DNA of 64,000 nucleotides. Origin: Selaginella moellendorffii (taxonomy: Eukaryota; Streptophyta; Lycopodiopsida; Selaginellales; Selaginellaceae). The number at the start of each line of letters is the position of its first letter. Position 1 is the first letter of the stretch. The DNA lies in NCBI RefSeq assembly GCF_000143415.4, contig NW_003314284.1, positions 62,001 through 126,000 of the forward strand, given 5' to 3'. The notes beneath the pieces are model-generated. The model had not been told where the DNA came from, did no database searches, and worked only from the letters and a program-made list of their open reading frames with translations. The translations under genes and the position numbers were made by a program. Of the stretch, positions 20,753 through 31,664 are shown one piece after another.

Positions 20753-22324
20753 ATGGACGAGGCATGGCAGCGCGCCGTGGAGACGGCGCTGGGCGGCGAG
20801 GATCCATCCACAGCACAGGCGCTCATGCTCGACGGCTGCGTTAAGTGCTCGCAGGGCCGCCTCCCACCCAGGTCTCTCCTCGAGCAGCTCATCCAGCTTA
20901 CCACGCTCTCCATCGCCAACACGGGCATCTCGACGCTGGCCGATTTCCCGCGCCTCGCGCGCCTGGAGCAGCTCTCGCTCAGCGACAATCGCATTGCTGG
21001 TGGCCTGGATCATCTGGTCGAGGCGGGGCTCCACTCGCTCCGGGATCTCGACCTGTCCAACAACAAGATTCACAGCCTCGAGGATCTGTCGCCGCTCACC
21101 CGGCTGAGGCTCGTCTCGCTCGATCTCTACGAGTGCCCGGTGACCAAAGTCCCCAATTACAGGGCCCAGGTGTTTGGGATGATCAAGACGCTCAAGTATC
21201 TCGACAAGGTGGACGCGGACAACAACGAGAGGCCCGAGTCCGAGGAGGAGGAGTCCGAGGAGGAGGATGGGGAGGATGCTAACAGCGAGGGCGTAGACGA
21301 GGAGGATCTCGGCGGCCACCAAAAGCATGCAAACGGGCAAAGGCCACCGAATCTCTCCTCTTCTAAGGATGGCGAGGAAGAGGAAGACGAAGAAGATGGC
21401 GGCGAGAATGAAGAGCTCGACGAGGAAGAGGAAGAGGAAAGCTTCCAGGAGTTGGCTGCCTCCGCCGGTGGCGCTTCGGGCGGGGTTGCTGGTGGTGTTG
21501 GCGGCGGCGGTGCCGCCGCCGTTGCTACTGCCAGTGGCGGGCAGGACGAGGAGAATGGGTCCGACTACGAGGAAGTGGAGGACGAGGAGGACGAAGATGG
21601 AGACAACGTGGTCGAGGTTCACGATGTTCATGACAGTGATGAGGAGCTGGCGGCGGAGGAGGAGGAGGATGAAGATGGCGAGGACGAGGAGGAGCTCCTG
21701 GAGCAAGCGCCGGGAGGGGTGGGAGGAGGAGGAGGAGTGGCGGCTCCGCCGATGGCTGCCGCTGAGGGCGATGTAGAGATCCAGGAGGAGGATGAGAACG
21801 GGGAGATTGGCGAGGACGATGACGACGACGAAGAGGAGGACGAGGAGGAGGAAGAGGAAGAAGAGGTAAAAATCTTATTTTTCCATTGTTTGCTTTGGGT
21901 TTTGCTGCATGGGCTTGTGGATCTCACTCGGTCTCGGATAGCAGCTTGCAAAACTTGGTTTTTTTTTTTCGTTTCCTTCATTCCTCTGATGGGTTTCGTG
22001 TTTCGATTCCAGGTCGAGGAAGACTATGGAACGGACTATCTCGTGCAACCGATAATGCAACAAGAGGAAGACGAGGGCGCGAGCGACTTCGAGCCGGGTG
22101 AAGGAGACGAGGAGGAAGACGAGGAATTCGACGAGGAGGAGACTCCCACCACGGACGACACCCCCGCGACAGCAACCGCGACCACCACCACAACAATAAC
22201 AACCGCGGCAGCAGTAGCCACGACAGTAGCGGCGACAGGATCCTCGCGGAAGAAGCGAAGTAGAGGAACCGAGGAGGACGAGGAGGAGATTGTTGACACG
22301 AGAGAGCGGCCTCACAAGCGCTGA
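20753..22324 (+). CDS. acidic leucine-rich nuclear phosphoprotein 32-like
   Basis: Two exons, 20753-21865 and 22013-22324; 474 residues. Residues 1-160 are leucine-rich repeats of the ANP32 kind (LEQLSLSDNRIAGGLDHL, LRDLDLSNNKIHSLEDL) with the LRR cap YRAQVFGMIKTLKYLDKVD. The rest is a very long Asp/Glu tail interrupted by Gly/Ala and Thr/Ala runs, ending in a basic KKRSRG segment that could be a nuclear signal. ANP32 proteins act as histone chaperones and phosphatase inhibitors. The tail is about three times longer than in animal members. The first ATG in frame is 20753. Confidence 0.88.
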   Translation: MDEAWQRAVETALGGEDPSTAQALMLDGCVKCSQGRLPPRSLLEQLIQLTTLSIANTGISTLADFPRLARLEQLSLSDNRIAGGLDHLVEAGLHSLRDLDLSNNKIHSLEDLSPLTRLRLVSLDLYECPVTKVPNYRAQVFGMIKTLKYLDKVDADNNERPESEEEESEEEDGEDANSEGVDEEDLGGHQKHANGQRPPNLSSSKDGEEEEDEEDGGENEELDEEEEEESFQELAASAGGASGGVAGGVGGGGAAAVATASGGQDEENGSDYEEVEDEEDEDGDNVVEVHDVHDSDEELAAEEEEDEDGEDEEELLEQAPGGVGGGGGVAAPPMAAAEGDVEIQEEDENGEIGEDDDDDEEEDEEEEEEEEVKILFFHCLLWVLLHGLVDLTRSRIAACKTWFFFFVSFIPLMGFVFRFQVEEDYGTDYLVQPIMQQEEDEGASDFEPGEGDEEEDEEFDEEETPTTDDTPATATATTTTTITTAAAVATTVAATGSSRKKRSRGTEEDEEEIVDTRERPHKR

Positions 22325-23110
22325 TGAGAGGGAAAAAATTTCTCTATAGGAAAGCGAGCTGGAACTTGGAAGGAAAGAGGAAAAAAGGAAGAACACACAC
22401 ACAACACAGGGAAGGGTGAAAGGATTTGACACGGGTTTTCTGATTTTGCTCCTCAAAATTTGCGTTTTGCTGCTGCTAGCGATCTGATCTGACCGACTGG
22501 TGTAAGATATGAAAGAAGAGATTTGAGAGAGAGAGCGAGAGTGATGGATGATCCAACCACAACAACGCGGCGAGAAAAAAGTTTGAGTATATAGCTGTTC
22601 TTTGTTCTTCGAGGGGGAAAGATCTTGTCTTTGTTTCTTTTACTGACAAACCAAAAAATTTGTACAAGGATGGCATTGTTTTTCCGAGCGAAAGAGCTGA
22701 AAATTTTGTTCTCGATAGATTGAAAGAGGGCTGGGATTCGAACCCGGGACGTCCGGGGTGCTAAGAATCGTGCTTATCCGCGAAAAGGAAAAGATTTAAT
22801 CGGGGGCCACTAAAGTCAAAAGAATATTGGATTCACATGGCGTTTGCTGCCCGCTGCCCGTTGCCGGGCCACCACCAATAATGGCCACACGCACCGTGTT
22901 AGCCTGCCCGGTTGCCCGTGGCTATGATGTCTCGAGCTTGTTCCTCCTCGCCGTCGGCGTCGTCTTGTTGTGGTCGGGGCGACTGATTGGAATGTGGCTG
23001 CGCCGGGGGATTTCCTGATAATCTGTGAGGCAGATAGGGAGAGGCGGTGATTTCTCTTGGATCTCTAGGGCGCCCTAGCTCCAGCTCGAGGTCGGTGTTA
23101 TAGTCGAGGT
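22325..23110. other. intergenic region, contains a tRNA-like patch
   Basis: 3' UTR of the ANP32-like gene, then GC-rich sequence leading to the RING gene. The only notable element is the pol III B-box-like patch at 22729-22795. Confidence 0.5.
22725..22800 (-). repeat. tRNA-derived fragment (B box / T-arm)
   Basis: On the minus strand the sequence reads cccgggttcgaatcccag, a good match to the tRNA T-arm and pol III B box (GGTTCGANTCC). An A-box-like tttagtgg sits about 60 bases upstream. No acceptor stem pairs with the 3' flank and no proper anticodon arm forms, so it is not a complete tRNA; a tRNA pseudogene or SINE head fits better. Confidence 0.4.
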
Positions 23111-24939
23111 ATGGGATCCAGTAGTAGCAGAAATCTTGATGCTTCTAGGCTGCGCTCCAGCAGAAGGGAGCGAGGCCATGCATCTGATGCTTGCCGCAAC
23201 CAATCCGAGGTCTAGTGATCTTCTTTTCTTCCTCCTTTGATTCTTTCTTGGATGATTCCTTTGCTGCTCCTCCATTCTCTCTTCTTGATTCGATCGCGTG
23301 CCGCAAAATCGTTCTCTTGGTGCCCGGGGAGTGATTTTCTTGGTGTCTTGCCTCGCAGGGAAGGGTGTCTCGCGGCCGGCAGACAGGAATTTCGTCCGGG
23401 AGCGATGGCGCTGCGATATTTCGGCTCGATGAGGGCTCCTCTCTTCCTAGGGATGGTGGATCGCGGGGTAGGGATCAGATACAGATCGAAATTTCCAGGG
23501 GATCTAGCAGCATGGAGTCCACGGATCGTCCCCCCGGATGCTCGTGCTCCGAGAGAGGCCGGGAGGCTCGTGAATCGGTGATTGTCGAGGTCGAGAATCC
23601 CCAGAGCTCGTCAGCCGCGAGATCAATCGCGTCGTCTTTTGACGAGGACAAAGAGGATGGGCTGGACAGTGACGAAGAACTCGATAAGTTGGACAGGTCA
23701 GGCGATGAAGAACAGGCTACTGGGTCATCGTCGTCGTCGTCATCGTCCTCTTCTTCTTCTCCGCTCGCCGTGGAAAATCCTCCTCCTTCCAGCGAAGCTA
23801 CTACCAGGCAGCGAACTCCACAGCAACTTGCTCGTGATTCCAACCAGTTTTTCGACGAGATCCCCGTCGATCTCGTGCGTGCCGTGGATCACTCCGGGCG
23901 AGAGTCGCGACGCAACAGTGGGAGGAGGTTCTGGGACGCCTTGACGAGGGCGGCATCGCACCGACGCAGCACCGCTCCTATCACCATTGTGGCGATCGAG
24001 GAGATCGATGACAATGGCTCCTCCACCAGCCGCTGGAACTTTCAACACTGGAGGAGCTCGTCCGATGCCGAGCACACGGAAGGTGACAGAGCCATGGACT
24101 GGGAAGAACGAAGACGACACGTTCGTTCACATGTAAGAAAAGCTCTCTCTTTCTATTTTTTCTCATGCTTTCGTTTTTCTCACGTAAGATTTTAACTTCT
24201 TTCTATTGTTCTTGGTGTTCGTCTTCCAGGTTTGGGCGCTGCAACGACTTAGCGGGGGTCTCCAAATTTCTCATGGCCACGAAAGAAGCTGTCCTGCCGC
24301 TGGGCAGTTTAATGGCCACTGTTCCTGTGAAACTCAAGCCAGTGAAGACTCTAGCACGAGAGCAAGCATCTCACGCATTATCATGCTTGCGGAAGCACTA
24401 TTCGAGGTTCGTAGCATTCTTTCATTCGTCCATTTTGTTGCCTTTTGTTTTCGTTTGATTTCAAGCTGAGATTTTTGTTACTGCTTCAGGTGCTTGACGA
24501 GATCCACAGGCAATCAGTAGCACTGTCGCAGTCTGCGAGTATGCCTTTGGCATTGCTTCCTGCTCCAGATACAGTAGTGAATTCGATCCCGGTTCGTTCT
24601 TACAAAAAGGCCGAGGAAGCTGCACAGTAAGTCCTTGAGGATAAAGTTTTGCGCGTCGAATAACACACAGATCGCCGTGCGCTTCAGGTGTCACATATGC
24701 TTGGTGGAATATGAGGAAGGGGATCAGATCCGGGTTCTGCCGTGTCAACATGAGTACCACCAGGCCTGTGTCGACAAGTGGCTCAAAGAAGTTCATAGGT
24801 AAATAAATGAGAGAGGACCTTTTCTTGCTTGTCTTATTCTAACTCTTTTGTTCTTACTTAATGCAGGGTGTGCCCCTTGTGCAGGGGAAACGTTTGTTCC
24901 AAAACCATCCCTGCGACGGGAAACGCGGAAGCGGTGTAG
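23111..24939 (+). CDS. RING-H2 E3 ubiquitin ligase
   Basis: Six exons: 23111-23209, 23359-24132, 24230-24406, 24490-24626, 24688-24798, 24867-24939; 456 residues. Most of the protein is disordered (Ser, Arg, acidic runs). A C3H2C3 RING-H2 finger is near the C-terminus: [19 protein letters not shown], then [11 protein letters not shown] and CPLCRG. The finger is split by two introns. RING-H2 proteins hand ubiquitin from an E2 to a target; the target here is unknown. No membrane segment or PA domain is seen. The start [21 protein letters not shown] resembles the N-terminus of other plant RING-H2 proteins that begin MGSSSSR, which supports exon 1. Confidence 0.87.
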
Positions 24940-25137
24940 TCAATTTGTATATAGACGTAATACGGAAGTACATAAGAATCATTTTAATCTCATACTCATT
25001 TACTCGTTTTCTTTTTTCGTTCTTTTTTTATACAGGATCACAATCTATACTTCACAGCAATGGTCGATTTGTTTTCTCCGTTTTTGAACAATCAACAAGA
25101 CTGGATCAACTTTTCGTAAGATTTCCATTTCATGCGT

Positions 25138-25728
25138 TTACTTCCCCCACTTCCAGAATACATTGGAGCCGCACTTGTACTTATCTTTGCCTTCGCACTC
25201 GAGCTTCAGATCGTCGCTCAAGAACTTGACATCCTGGAAGAAGAAAAAAAGCCGCAGCATATTCAAGGCTGTGCTCAAGCTCGCTACTACCGTACCTGTT
25301 TCTTCGCGAGATCTTGGCAGCCGGTGAAGTTGTATGGGAACCTGCAAGTATTGAACTCGACTGTGTAGGCACGGGCCAGGTTCGCTCCACTCGTTGTCAA
25401 TCGCTTCTTATCATTTAGCTCCTGCAGCCAGATATCTCTCGCGAGTAAGATCTATACAAGCAGCCTCGACGCGACATACCTTATTAGCAGCAGACTTTGC
25501 GAGAAGATCTTCCACAAGCCCGGCCTTGGCTTGCTCGCCGGACAGCAATCCTCCAACGAGCAACGCAGCTGCTGCAATCCCGACGATGTTTCTCCTGCTT
25601 CTCTTCTCGTCTTTGCCTTGAGCTGCCTTGATCGCCAAGTTGGTCTTGAGAGGAGCCGCAGTGCTGGCCTGGGAAGTGGTTTGTGGCTTGAGTAGAGCTG
25701 GAGATCCCAGGAAAGAAGTGGCCGCCAT
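25138..25728 (-). CDS. psaN: photosystem I reaction centre subunit N
   Basis: Three exons: 25480-25728, 25296-25421, 25138-25233; 156 residues. The N-terminus is a bipartite transit sequence: a Ser/Thr-rich stroma-targeting part, then a twin-arginine motif (KRSRRNIVGIAAAALL) and AKA before the mature protein, as expected for Tat-dependent delivery to the thylakoid lumen. The mature part has the PSI-N landmarks ELNDKKRLTTSGANLARAYT, NFTGCQDLA and ECEGKDKYKCGSNVFWKWGK with four conserved cysteines. PSI-N sits on the lumenal side of photosystem I and helps plastocyanin and ferredoxin-directed electron flow. Convergent with the RING-H2 gene. Confidence 0.96.
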
Positions 25729-26160
25729 CGCCCCCTTTGGTAGAGCTTCCAGCGAAGGAAAGATAGCGAGAAAGTGGACGCTGTTTCTATAAGGTAAGCT
25801 GTTTGGATTGCAGGGGAGAGATAAGGGGGTGGAAGATAAGGCGCTGTGATAGGCCGGGCTACGAGTGACATGGCACTTCACTTTCCATGCTGGAATTTTG
25901 TGTGGTGAGATTGACTGTTTTCGCTTGCGTTTCACACGCAGTTGCAAGTCAATTAAAATTCACAATGAAATTTAAAGGTAATAGTAATCACTGCCAAAAT
26001 CTGGAGCCTTACATTGCATTTTTATGGGTGCCAAACGATACTACTAAAAGTTTTTTTTACAAATATAAATTGTGTTTTTCATTGTTGAGGTTTACTTAGA
26101 CGTGATCTTTAGAAAAATGATCGCCCAAAGGGTTAATTTTTATAATGTATCAGCTCCAAT
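25729..26160 (-). promoter_or_regulatory. psaN upstream region with paired GATAAG boxes
   Basis: Two gataag motifs at 25820-25825 and 25835-25840, about 95-110 bp before the psaN start, match the I-box of light-regulated plant promoters. The remainder is AT-rich with no gene. Confidence 0.45.
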
Positions 26161-26260
26161 GGCGACGACTCGCCTGAGGAAGTGAACTCCCTGCTCATAC
26201 GCTTCTTCAAAGAGTAAAGCATCGCCATTGCCTGATGGACACTGTGGCATCCTCATGGTT
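26161..26260 (+). pseudogene. epoxide hydrolase 3'-end fragment
   Basis: The frame at 26161-26217 encodes the last residues of the epoxide hydrolase (DDSPEEVNSLLIRFFKE and stop). The following agcatcgccattgcctg continues the similarity to the 3' flank of copy 1. Everything upstream of this is missing. It is closer to copy 1 than to copy 2. Confidence 0.85.
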
Positions 26261-26338
26261 TGCTTGGGATCTGCCAATCTAGCGATAATTGTCTCTAAAG
26301 AATGTGCGTCGAAAATTCCCATCAGCTATACCATGGCA

Positions 26339-28094
26339 CTATGAATCCTCTTCCAGATCGTCCTGGAACTCGGCACCAGCCTTTTGGATGTTAGAGAGGA
26401 GCACATAAGCCAGGGGATGCTCCGGAACAAGCGCGAGCGCATTCCTTGCCACCCTCTCCGCGCGCTCGACGTCCCCGTGCCCCTTGCAAGCGCCCAGCAG
26501 CGTCGTCCACGACAGCCCATCCGGCCAAAACGGCATGCTCGCGATGAGATCCTCGGCCTCCCCAAGCCTCCCCGACCGCCCCAGCACGTCCAGCACCGCC
26601 CGGTAGTGCTCCACGTCCGGCGTGACGCCATAGTCGCGCGGCATGGCCGCGAAGTAGCCGTAGGCCCTCCTCACCAGCCCGGCGTGGCTGCACGCCCCCA
26701 GGACGCTCATGAAGCTCGTCTCGTCCGGCGGCATACCGCAGAGCTCCATGGACTGGAAGAGCGCCAGAGACTCGAGCGCATGCCCGTTCCTCGCGTATGC
26801 CCCGACCATGGCGTTCCAGCTCGCAAGGTCTTGCTCCTCGACGCCGTCGAACACCGCTCTCGCCTCGTCCAGCTTCCCACACTTGCTGTACATGTTGACG
26901 AGCGCCGTCCTCACCACCACTGAGGCGAGGCTCGAGCTCGGGAGGAGAGCGTGGATGATTCTCCCGTCGGCGAGGGCGGACAGCGTCGCGCAGGCGTCGA
27001 GGGCGATCGAGAATGTGTAGTCTGTGGGAACGGCCGTGCCTCGCAACGCCATCTCCCGGAAGAGATTGAGGCACTCTAGCGGATGCCCTGACTGGGTATA
27101 TGCTGAAAGCATTGCGTTCCAGGCCACTGCGTCTGGATTTGTTATTCGATCGAACATTTCTCGCGCTTGGTCGAGACGATCGGACTCTGCAAGGTGGTGG
27201 ATCATTGCAGTCCATGTCACAACGTCCTGTTGGGGCATCTTTGAAAGTATAGCAGCTGTAGTGTGCATATCTCCTCTTTGGGCATATGATTGAGACAAGG
27301 TGTTCCAAGTGATGTTGTTTCGGTGGCTCATCTGATCAAACATAGACTTTGCTTGCTCAATTCTTCCAGATTCGAAGAAAGCGTGGATAATTGCGTTTAA
27401 AGCAATGACGCTGCGCTGCGGTAACTGGCCAAATGTAGCAACGGCCCTGTCAAGACACCCATTCGCGGCATAGACGTGTAGCATGGCATTCCACGTTACC
27501 ATGTCTCGCCAGCTCATCCTGTCAAACGCTGACGCGGACTGGTCAACGCACCCCGCTTTCCCGTACGCCGTGACCATCATCGTCCACGTCACCATGTCGC
27601 GCTGTGGCATGCGGTCAAACAGAGTCCTCGTTTGCAAATAATGCCCCTTTTGGGCATTTGCGGACATGAGAGATGTCCACGAAACTGTGTTTGGATGTGG
27701 CATGTGATCGAAAAGCCAATTTGCCTCTTTCAATTGCCCATCGTCGGCATAGATTTTGATCATTGAGTTCCATGAAACTGTGCTTCTCGCGGGCATCAGA
27801 TCGAATGTGAGCCTGGCAGCGTCAATGTGACCGTTTATGGCAAACCCAGACGCCATAACAGTCCACGAGATTACATCGCGCCTCGGTGTTTCTTCGAAGA
27901 TTTGCCTAGATTTCTTGAGTTGCCCGACCTGTGCATACCCAGCGCCCAGTAGGTTCCATGTCGCAACACTGGGATCCGCAAGCCTGTGAAAAAATCTCAA
28001 GAGCCTCGTCAACCTTGCCGCACTTGGCATATTTCTGGACAAGGATTTCTTCTTCTTCCAACATCCTGGATTTACCCAGTAACTTCCCCAGCAT
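26339..28094 (-). CDS. PPR protein, E type, with a one-base frame break near the N-terminus
   Basis: Intronless. The main frame (26339-28030, from the ATG at 28030) encodes PPR repeats and an E-like tail ending EFQDDLEEDS. A further PPR-type start lies upstream in a different frame: from the ATG at 28094 it reads VQKYAKCGKVDEALEIF and then loses the frame at a run of six T (27989-27994). One T fewer would join the two frames without a gap. This is either a recent disabling mutation or a base-call error in a homopolymer. Downstream, more than ten repeats with VSWNxMI and MPxRD motifs are intact. No DYW domain. If the break is real, translation from 28030 could still give a shortened protein. 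Confidence 0.8.
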
Positions 28095-28399
28095 CAGCTT
28101 AGTTTAAGAAGCTCATAAAAGTAAAGGATGGAACCTTGGAAGAATCTTAGAGCCATAGCTTGGAAGAATAGAGTTTGGAAACTCCCAATTTTTCCAGTTA
28201 TACTCATCCAACTGGGATTGACCCGACCAAAAAATTTAGTCTTTGAAAATATAAACCTGGTTCCAAAGAAATAAATATAGTTCATTTTAGAATTAATATT
28301 TTAGAAATGTTTTATATACGAGTTAAATATATAAATTACTATTTAAATGAAAAAAACCCTAGGTCATAAAAAGGGCAACCCTAGGTCAACTTGTCAAAT
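28095..28399. other. AT-rich divergent spacer
   Basis: Separates the PPR gene and the next gene on opposite strands. It contains aaaaaaccctagg near 28355, otherwise low-complexity AT. No gene seen. Confidence 0.5.
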
Positions 28400-29906
28400 A
28401 TGTCATCTGATGAAGATTACGAGGATTACGAAGGAAGGCCGAGCAAGCGCCAAAGGTTTCTCCAGCAAATCACGAACTTGTCCGACAAGGAGGTAATTTG
28501 TGTGGGATAGTCAGTCAGATTTCTCATGAAGCTCTCGTATCTCTGTAGCTGGAAGCCCTTGTCAACCAGCTCCAGGGAAAGGATAAGAGTGACGAGCTGT
28601 TTGCCAAAACACCATGCGAAATCAAGGAGCAAGAGTTCTGGCAGCGCTTTGGCTTGGTCTCGTTTTGCAGGACAATGCCCATTTACGATCGGTCCGTGCT
28701 CTTTATTCGCTGTTGGATACTTCAAACCTTCTCGCAGGTTTTGCGTAACCGAGATGCGTGACGAAACCCTGAGGTGCATTAGCGACCTTGTTACCTCGGA
28801 CGTGCTCTACTCCACTACCTTTCAAGGCGAGGACCCTTCCGAGGCACCCATTCTCGACAGGATGACGCGCAACCTCGGCCGTTTTACGAGACCCGGGCCG
28901 GAGAAAGCTGCCATATACAGCAAGAAAGAGCCCGATAGAAAGCAAGGCTTTGCAATCAAGTACGCAAACAACGAGGAGCTCCTCGTCGATCCGGATCCGG
29001 AGTTGTCGTCAGAGGATGAAGAGGAGGACGTTGCACAGTGTGCGACTCTCGCTTCTTCTTCCGTCGTGCTGCTGCATGTGTTCAAGAGCGTCCAGACCGT
29101 GCGTGGCCAGCAGCTGAAGTTCGTCAAGGAATGGAAGACCAAGGCTGGGATCAAGGATCTGTTCCAGCCTGCGATGTATGCCATAGATGAGCTCCGCGAG
29201 ACGGCAGCACTCTCGAAAGATTACCGGCGGCCGGTTTACATCATGGTATGTTCTTCTGCTTCATAAATGTGGCTCTAACTTGTGGAGATTTCCAGGCCGA
29301 AGATAAGAACCGGTGGTACTACGGAGTTCTAGAGATAGACGGCTTCGTGCAGGTCCGACACCAAAGGATTGTTTCGAAGAGCTTGAAATGTAAGTTGTGC
29401 CATTGCTTTTCCCAATTGGCATTTTCTCCGTGAACAGGTTTTCCAGAGAAGGCAGCTCCTGTCAATCCCAAGAAGTTCACTCCAAGCGCTACTCAAGAAG
29501 AAGTACTGTTCCAGTTCGCGATGTGGAAAAAGAAGATGGCTCTGGAGGGCATGAAGGTGCCGGACGGCCTCCATCCAGTCGGCCGCTTCTTCTTCTACAC
29601 GTAAGAAAGTTTTCTTTAGCTCGTCTCTCATGCTCGAACTCTTGTTCATGCAGCCTGCAGCAGGGCTATGAAATGCCCAGCACCTCTGCGAGTCGACCAC
29701 TGGGAACCGAAGCCAAACGCTACTTCGATGCCATGCTCAAGGTTCTCGTCGGCCGTCGAGTGACCAACTGGAGCCCCGCTGATGCGCTTCAGGCATGGCG
29801 TAGCCGCGAGTTTTTGGAAGAAAAGGCTGGACGGGCAGCCGGCGTCCCGGCTCAACTGTGGCCTCTTCTACATCCCCAGCGAACCAGTAACACAGTTACC
29901 AGCTAA
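28400..29906 (+). CDS. uncharacterised protein, six exons
   Basis: Exons: 28400-28492, 28549-28691, 28738-29245, 29296-29389, 29438-29600, 29654-29906; 417 residues, phase-consistent. I do not recognise the family. Visible features: an acidic start MSSDEDYEDYEG followed by SKRQRF (nuclear-signal-like), an acidic run LSSEDEEEDVAQ near the middle, and a conserved-looking aromatic core DKNRWYYGVLEIDGFVQVRH. The C-terminal third has PDGLHPVGRFFFY and WSPADALQAW. There is no signal peptide or membrane segment. The second intron is only 46 nt, in line with others here; without it the reading frame closes. A nuclear protein is my best guess. Confidence 0.7.
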
Positions 29907-29919
29907 AGAGTTTCGTTTT

Positions 29920-30260
29920 GTTTGTTTTGGCAGTGAAAACAAGAATTTTCTGCAGTGGAATCTTAGAGCAAAGAGTTCTTGTTCTTGACGGCCATGGCGG
30001 AAGGAGCAAGATCGACACCAATATCACAGAGCACAAAAGGAAGGAAAAAAGAATTGCTTTTAACGTGGTATAAGGTTCCAACTCAAAACATCGGCTTTGG
30101 TCTCAAGGAGTTTATCTGTGGGAAGCATTGTGAGTCTCGTCGACATGAGCTGGAATTTTTTATGATGCTCCAGAGGAGATTGCTCGCAAATACCGCAAGG
30201 CAAAAGAAAAGAGCGAGAAATATGAGGAGCGGCTCAAATTTCCTTCTATGGAAATGAACC
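29920..30260 (+). pseudogene. epoxide hydrolase 5'-end fragment
   Basis: From gtggaatcttagagcaaa(g/c)agttcttg and the start atggcggaaggagcaa to a stretch resembling acgtggtataca...ggttccaactcaa, this copies the 5' flank, first exon and start of exon 2 of the gene 470 bases downstream. Indels have removed the frame and most of the intron. It is a tandem partial duplicate. Confidence 0.75.
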
Positions 30261-30432
30261 AAACGTAACTAACACAGTAAAAACTTGAAACGAGTGCTCA
30301 ACTCCCTGACGAGAACCTTGAGCATGAAGATTCGTTTTAACCTTTTGACTTTGTGGCAATGAAAAAAAACGATTTTGTCTTGGACTTAAAGTGGAATCTT
30401 AGAGCAAACAGTTCTTGCATTCTTTCACGGCT

Positions 30433-31595
30433 ATGGCGGAAGGAGCAACGCACCGCGTGATTGACACAAATGGCATCAAGATGCATATCGCGGAGATGGG
30501 GTCAGGTAAGGCAATCAAAGAAACGAAGAAGCAAAAGATGATTTTGCGAACATGATCGATCAGGAGGGCCGACTGTGGTGCTGCTCCATGGCTTCCCCGA
30601 GACGTGGTATACATGGAGGTTCCAACTCAAGGCGCTGGCGGACGCTGGATTCCACGCCGTTGCTCCAGACTTGCGAGGCTATGGTCTCACCGAGTGTCCC
30701 AGGGATTCATCCGGCAACTTCAAGCTCACGCCTGTGGATCTGGTGGGAGACATTGTGGGTCTCATCTATGCTCTTGGAGGAGATCCAGTACGTTCTCCTT
30801 TACCCCGTCCTTTCTAGTTTTCTAAATCCTCTCTCCATCGCAGGTGTTCGTAGTGGGTCATGACGTTGGAGCTTTCACCGGATGGAACTTGTGTCGCATG
30901 AGGCCGGATCTCGTGAGAGCTTATGCTTCGCTTGGAATTCCCTTAGGAGGATTTGGAGTCCCCCCGGAAGAAGGATTCTACGTGAATCGTTTTGGTGTAA
31001 GTCCGTGAATCACTGCTCCAACTTTGAGCTCACAGCTCTACATCATTCTTTCCAGGTACCTGGGCGAGCCGAGAAAGACTTCGCTCGATTCGACACGGCC
31101 ACCGTGCTCAAGAACATCTACACGCTCTTTTGCCGGTCCGAGCTCCAGATCGCCGGGCCCGACGAGGAGATCATGGACTTGGTCACTACCTCGGACGCCA
31201 TCCCGAGCTGGCTCACCGAGGATTTCATCAAAGTCCAGTCCGAGCTCTACGAGAAGTCCGGCTTCGAGTGCCCGCTCTGCTTCACGTATCGCGATAACAG
31301 GAGGTAAGAATTCTTTGCATTTTCTGGATCGAGTTTGATCGATTTTTGGCGCAGGAAGTTCGAGCTCATGGCGCCCTGGATCAACATGCCGGTGACGAGC
31401 CGCTGCCTCTACATCATTGGCAAAGACGACTACGTGCGCAAGTTCCCGGGGCTGGAGGAGTACGTGACCGGCGGTGGAATGAAGCGAGACGTCCCCAACC
31501 TCGTCGACGTTGCTGTTCTTCCTGGCGGCCATTTCGTGGAGGAAGACTCGCCCGAGGAAGTGAACTCCTTGCTCATACACTTTTTCAAAGTGTAA
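30433..31595 (+). CDS. soluble epoxide hydrolase-like alpha/beta hydrolase, copy 2
   Basis: Exons 30433-30505, 30564-30787, 30844-30996, 31056-31303, 31355-31595; 312 residues. HGFP oxyanion motif at 33-36, nucleophile Asp106 in VGHDVGA, a GKDDYV segment at 255-260 supplying the acidic partner, and His292 in PGGHFVEED. The fold and length fit plant soluble epoxide hydrolases. As in copy 1, the Trp that normally follows the nucleophile is replaced (Val here). Copy 1 and copy 2 differ by small in-frame indels: six codons in exon 3 and one codon in exon 2. panB starts only 70 bp downstream on the same strand. Confidence 0.9.
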
Positions 31596-31664
31596 AGGCA
31601 TAAAAGTAAAAGTCAATAAAAGTCAATGTGTACTTGCCTAGCCCAATAAGATTTAGGGTTTAGG

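Noticed and set aside
20672-21706. 344-residue minus-strand frame rich in Leu and Val
   Set aside because: Antisense of the acidic tail and LRRs of the ANP32-like gene; Glu codons reversed give Leu.
22725-22800. Complete tRNA gene
   Set aside because: Only the T-arm is convincing; no acceptor stem pairing or anticodon arm could be built.
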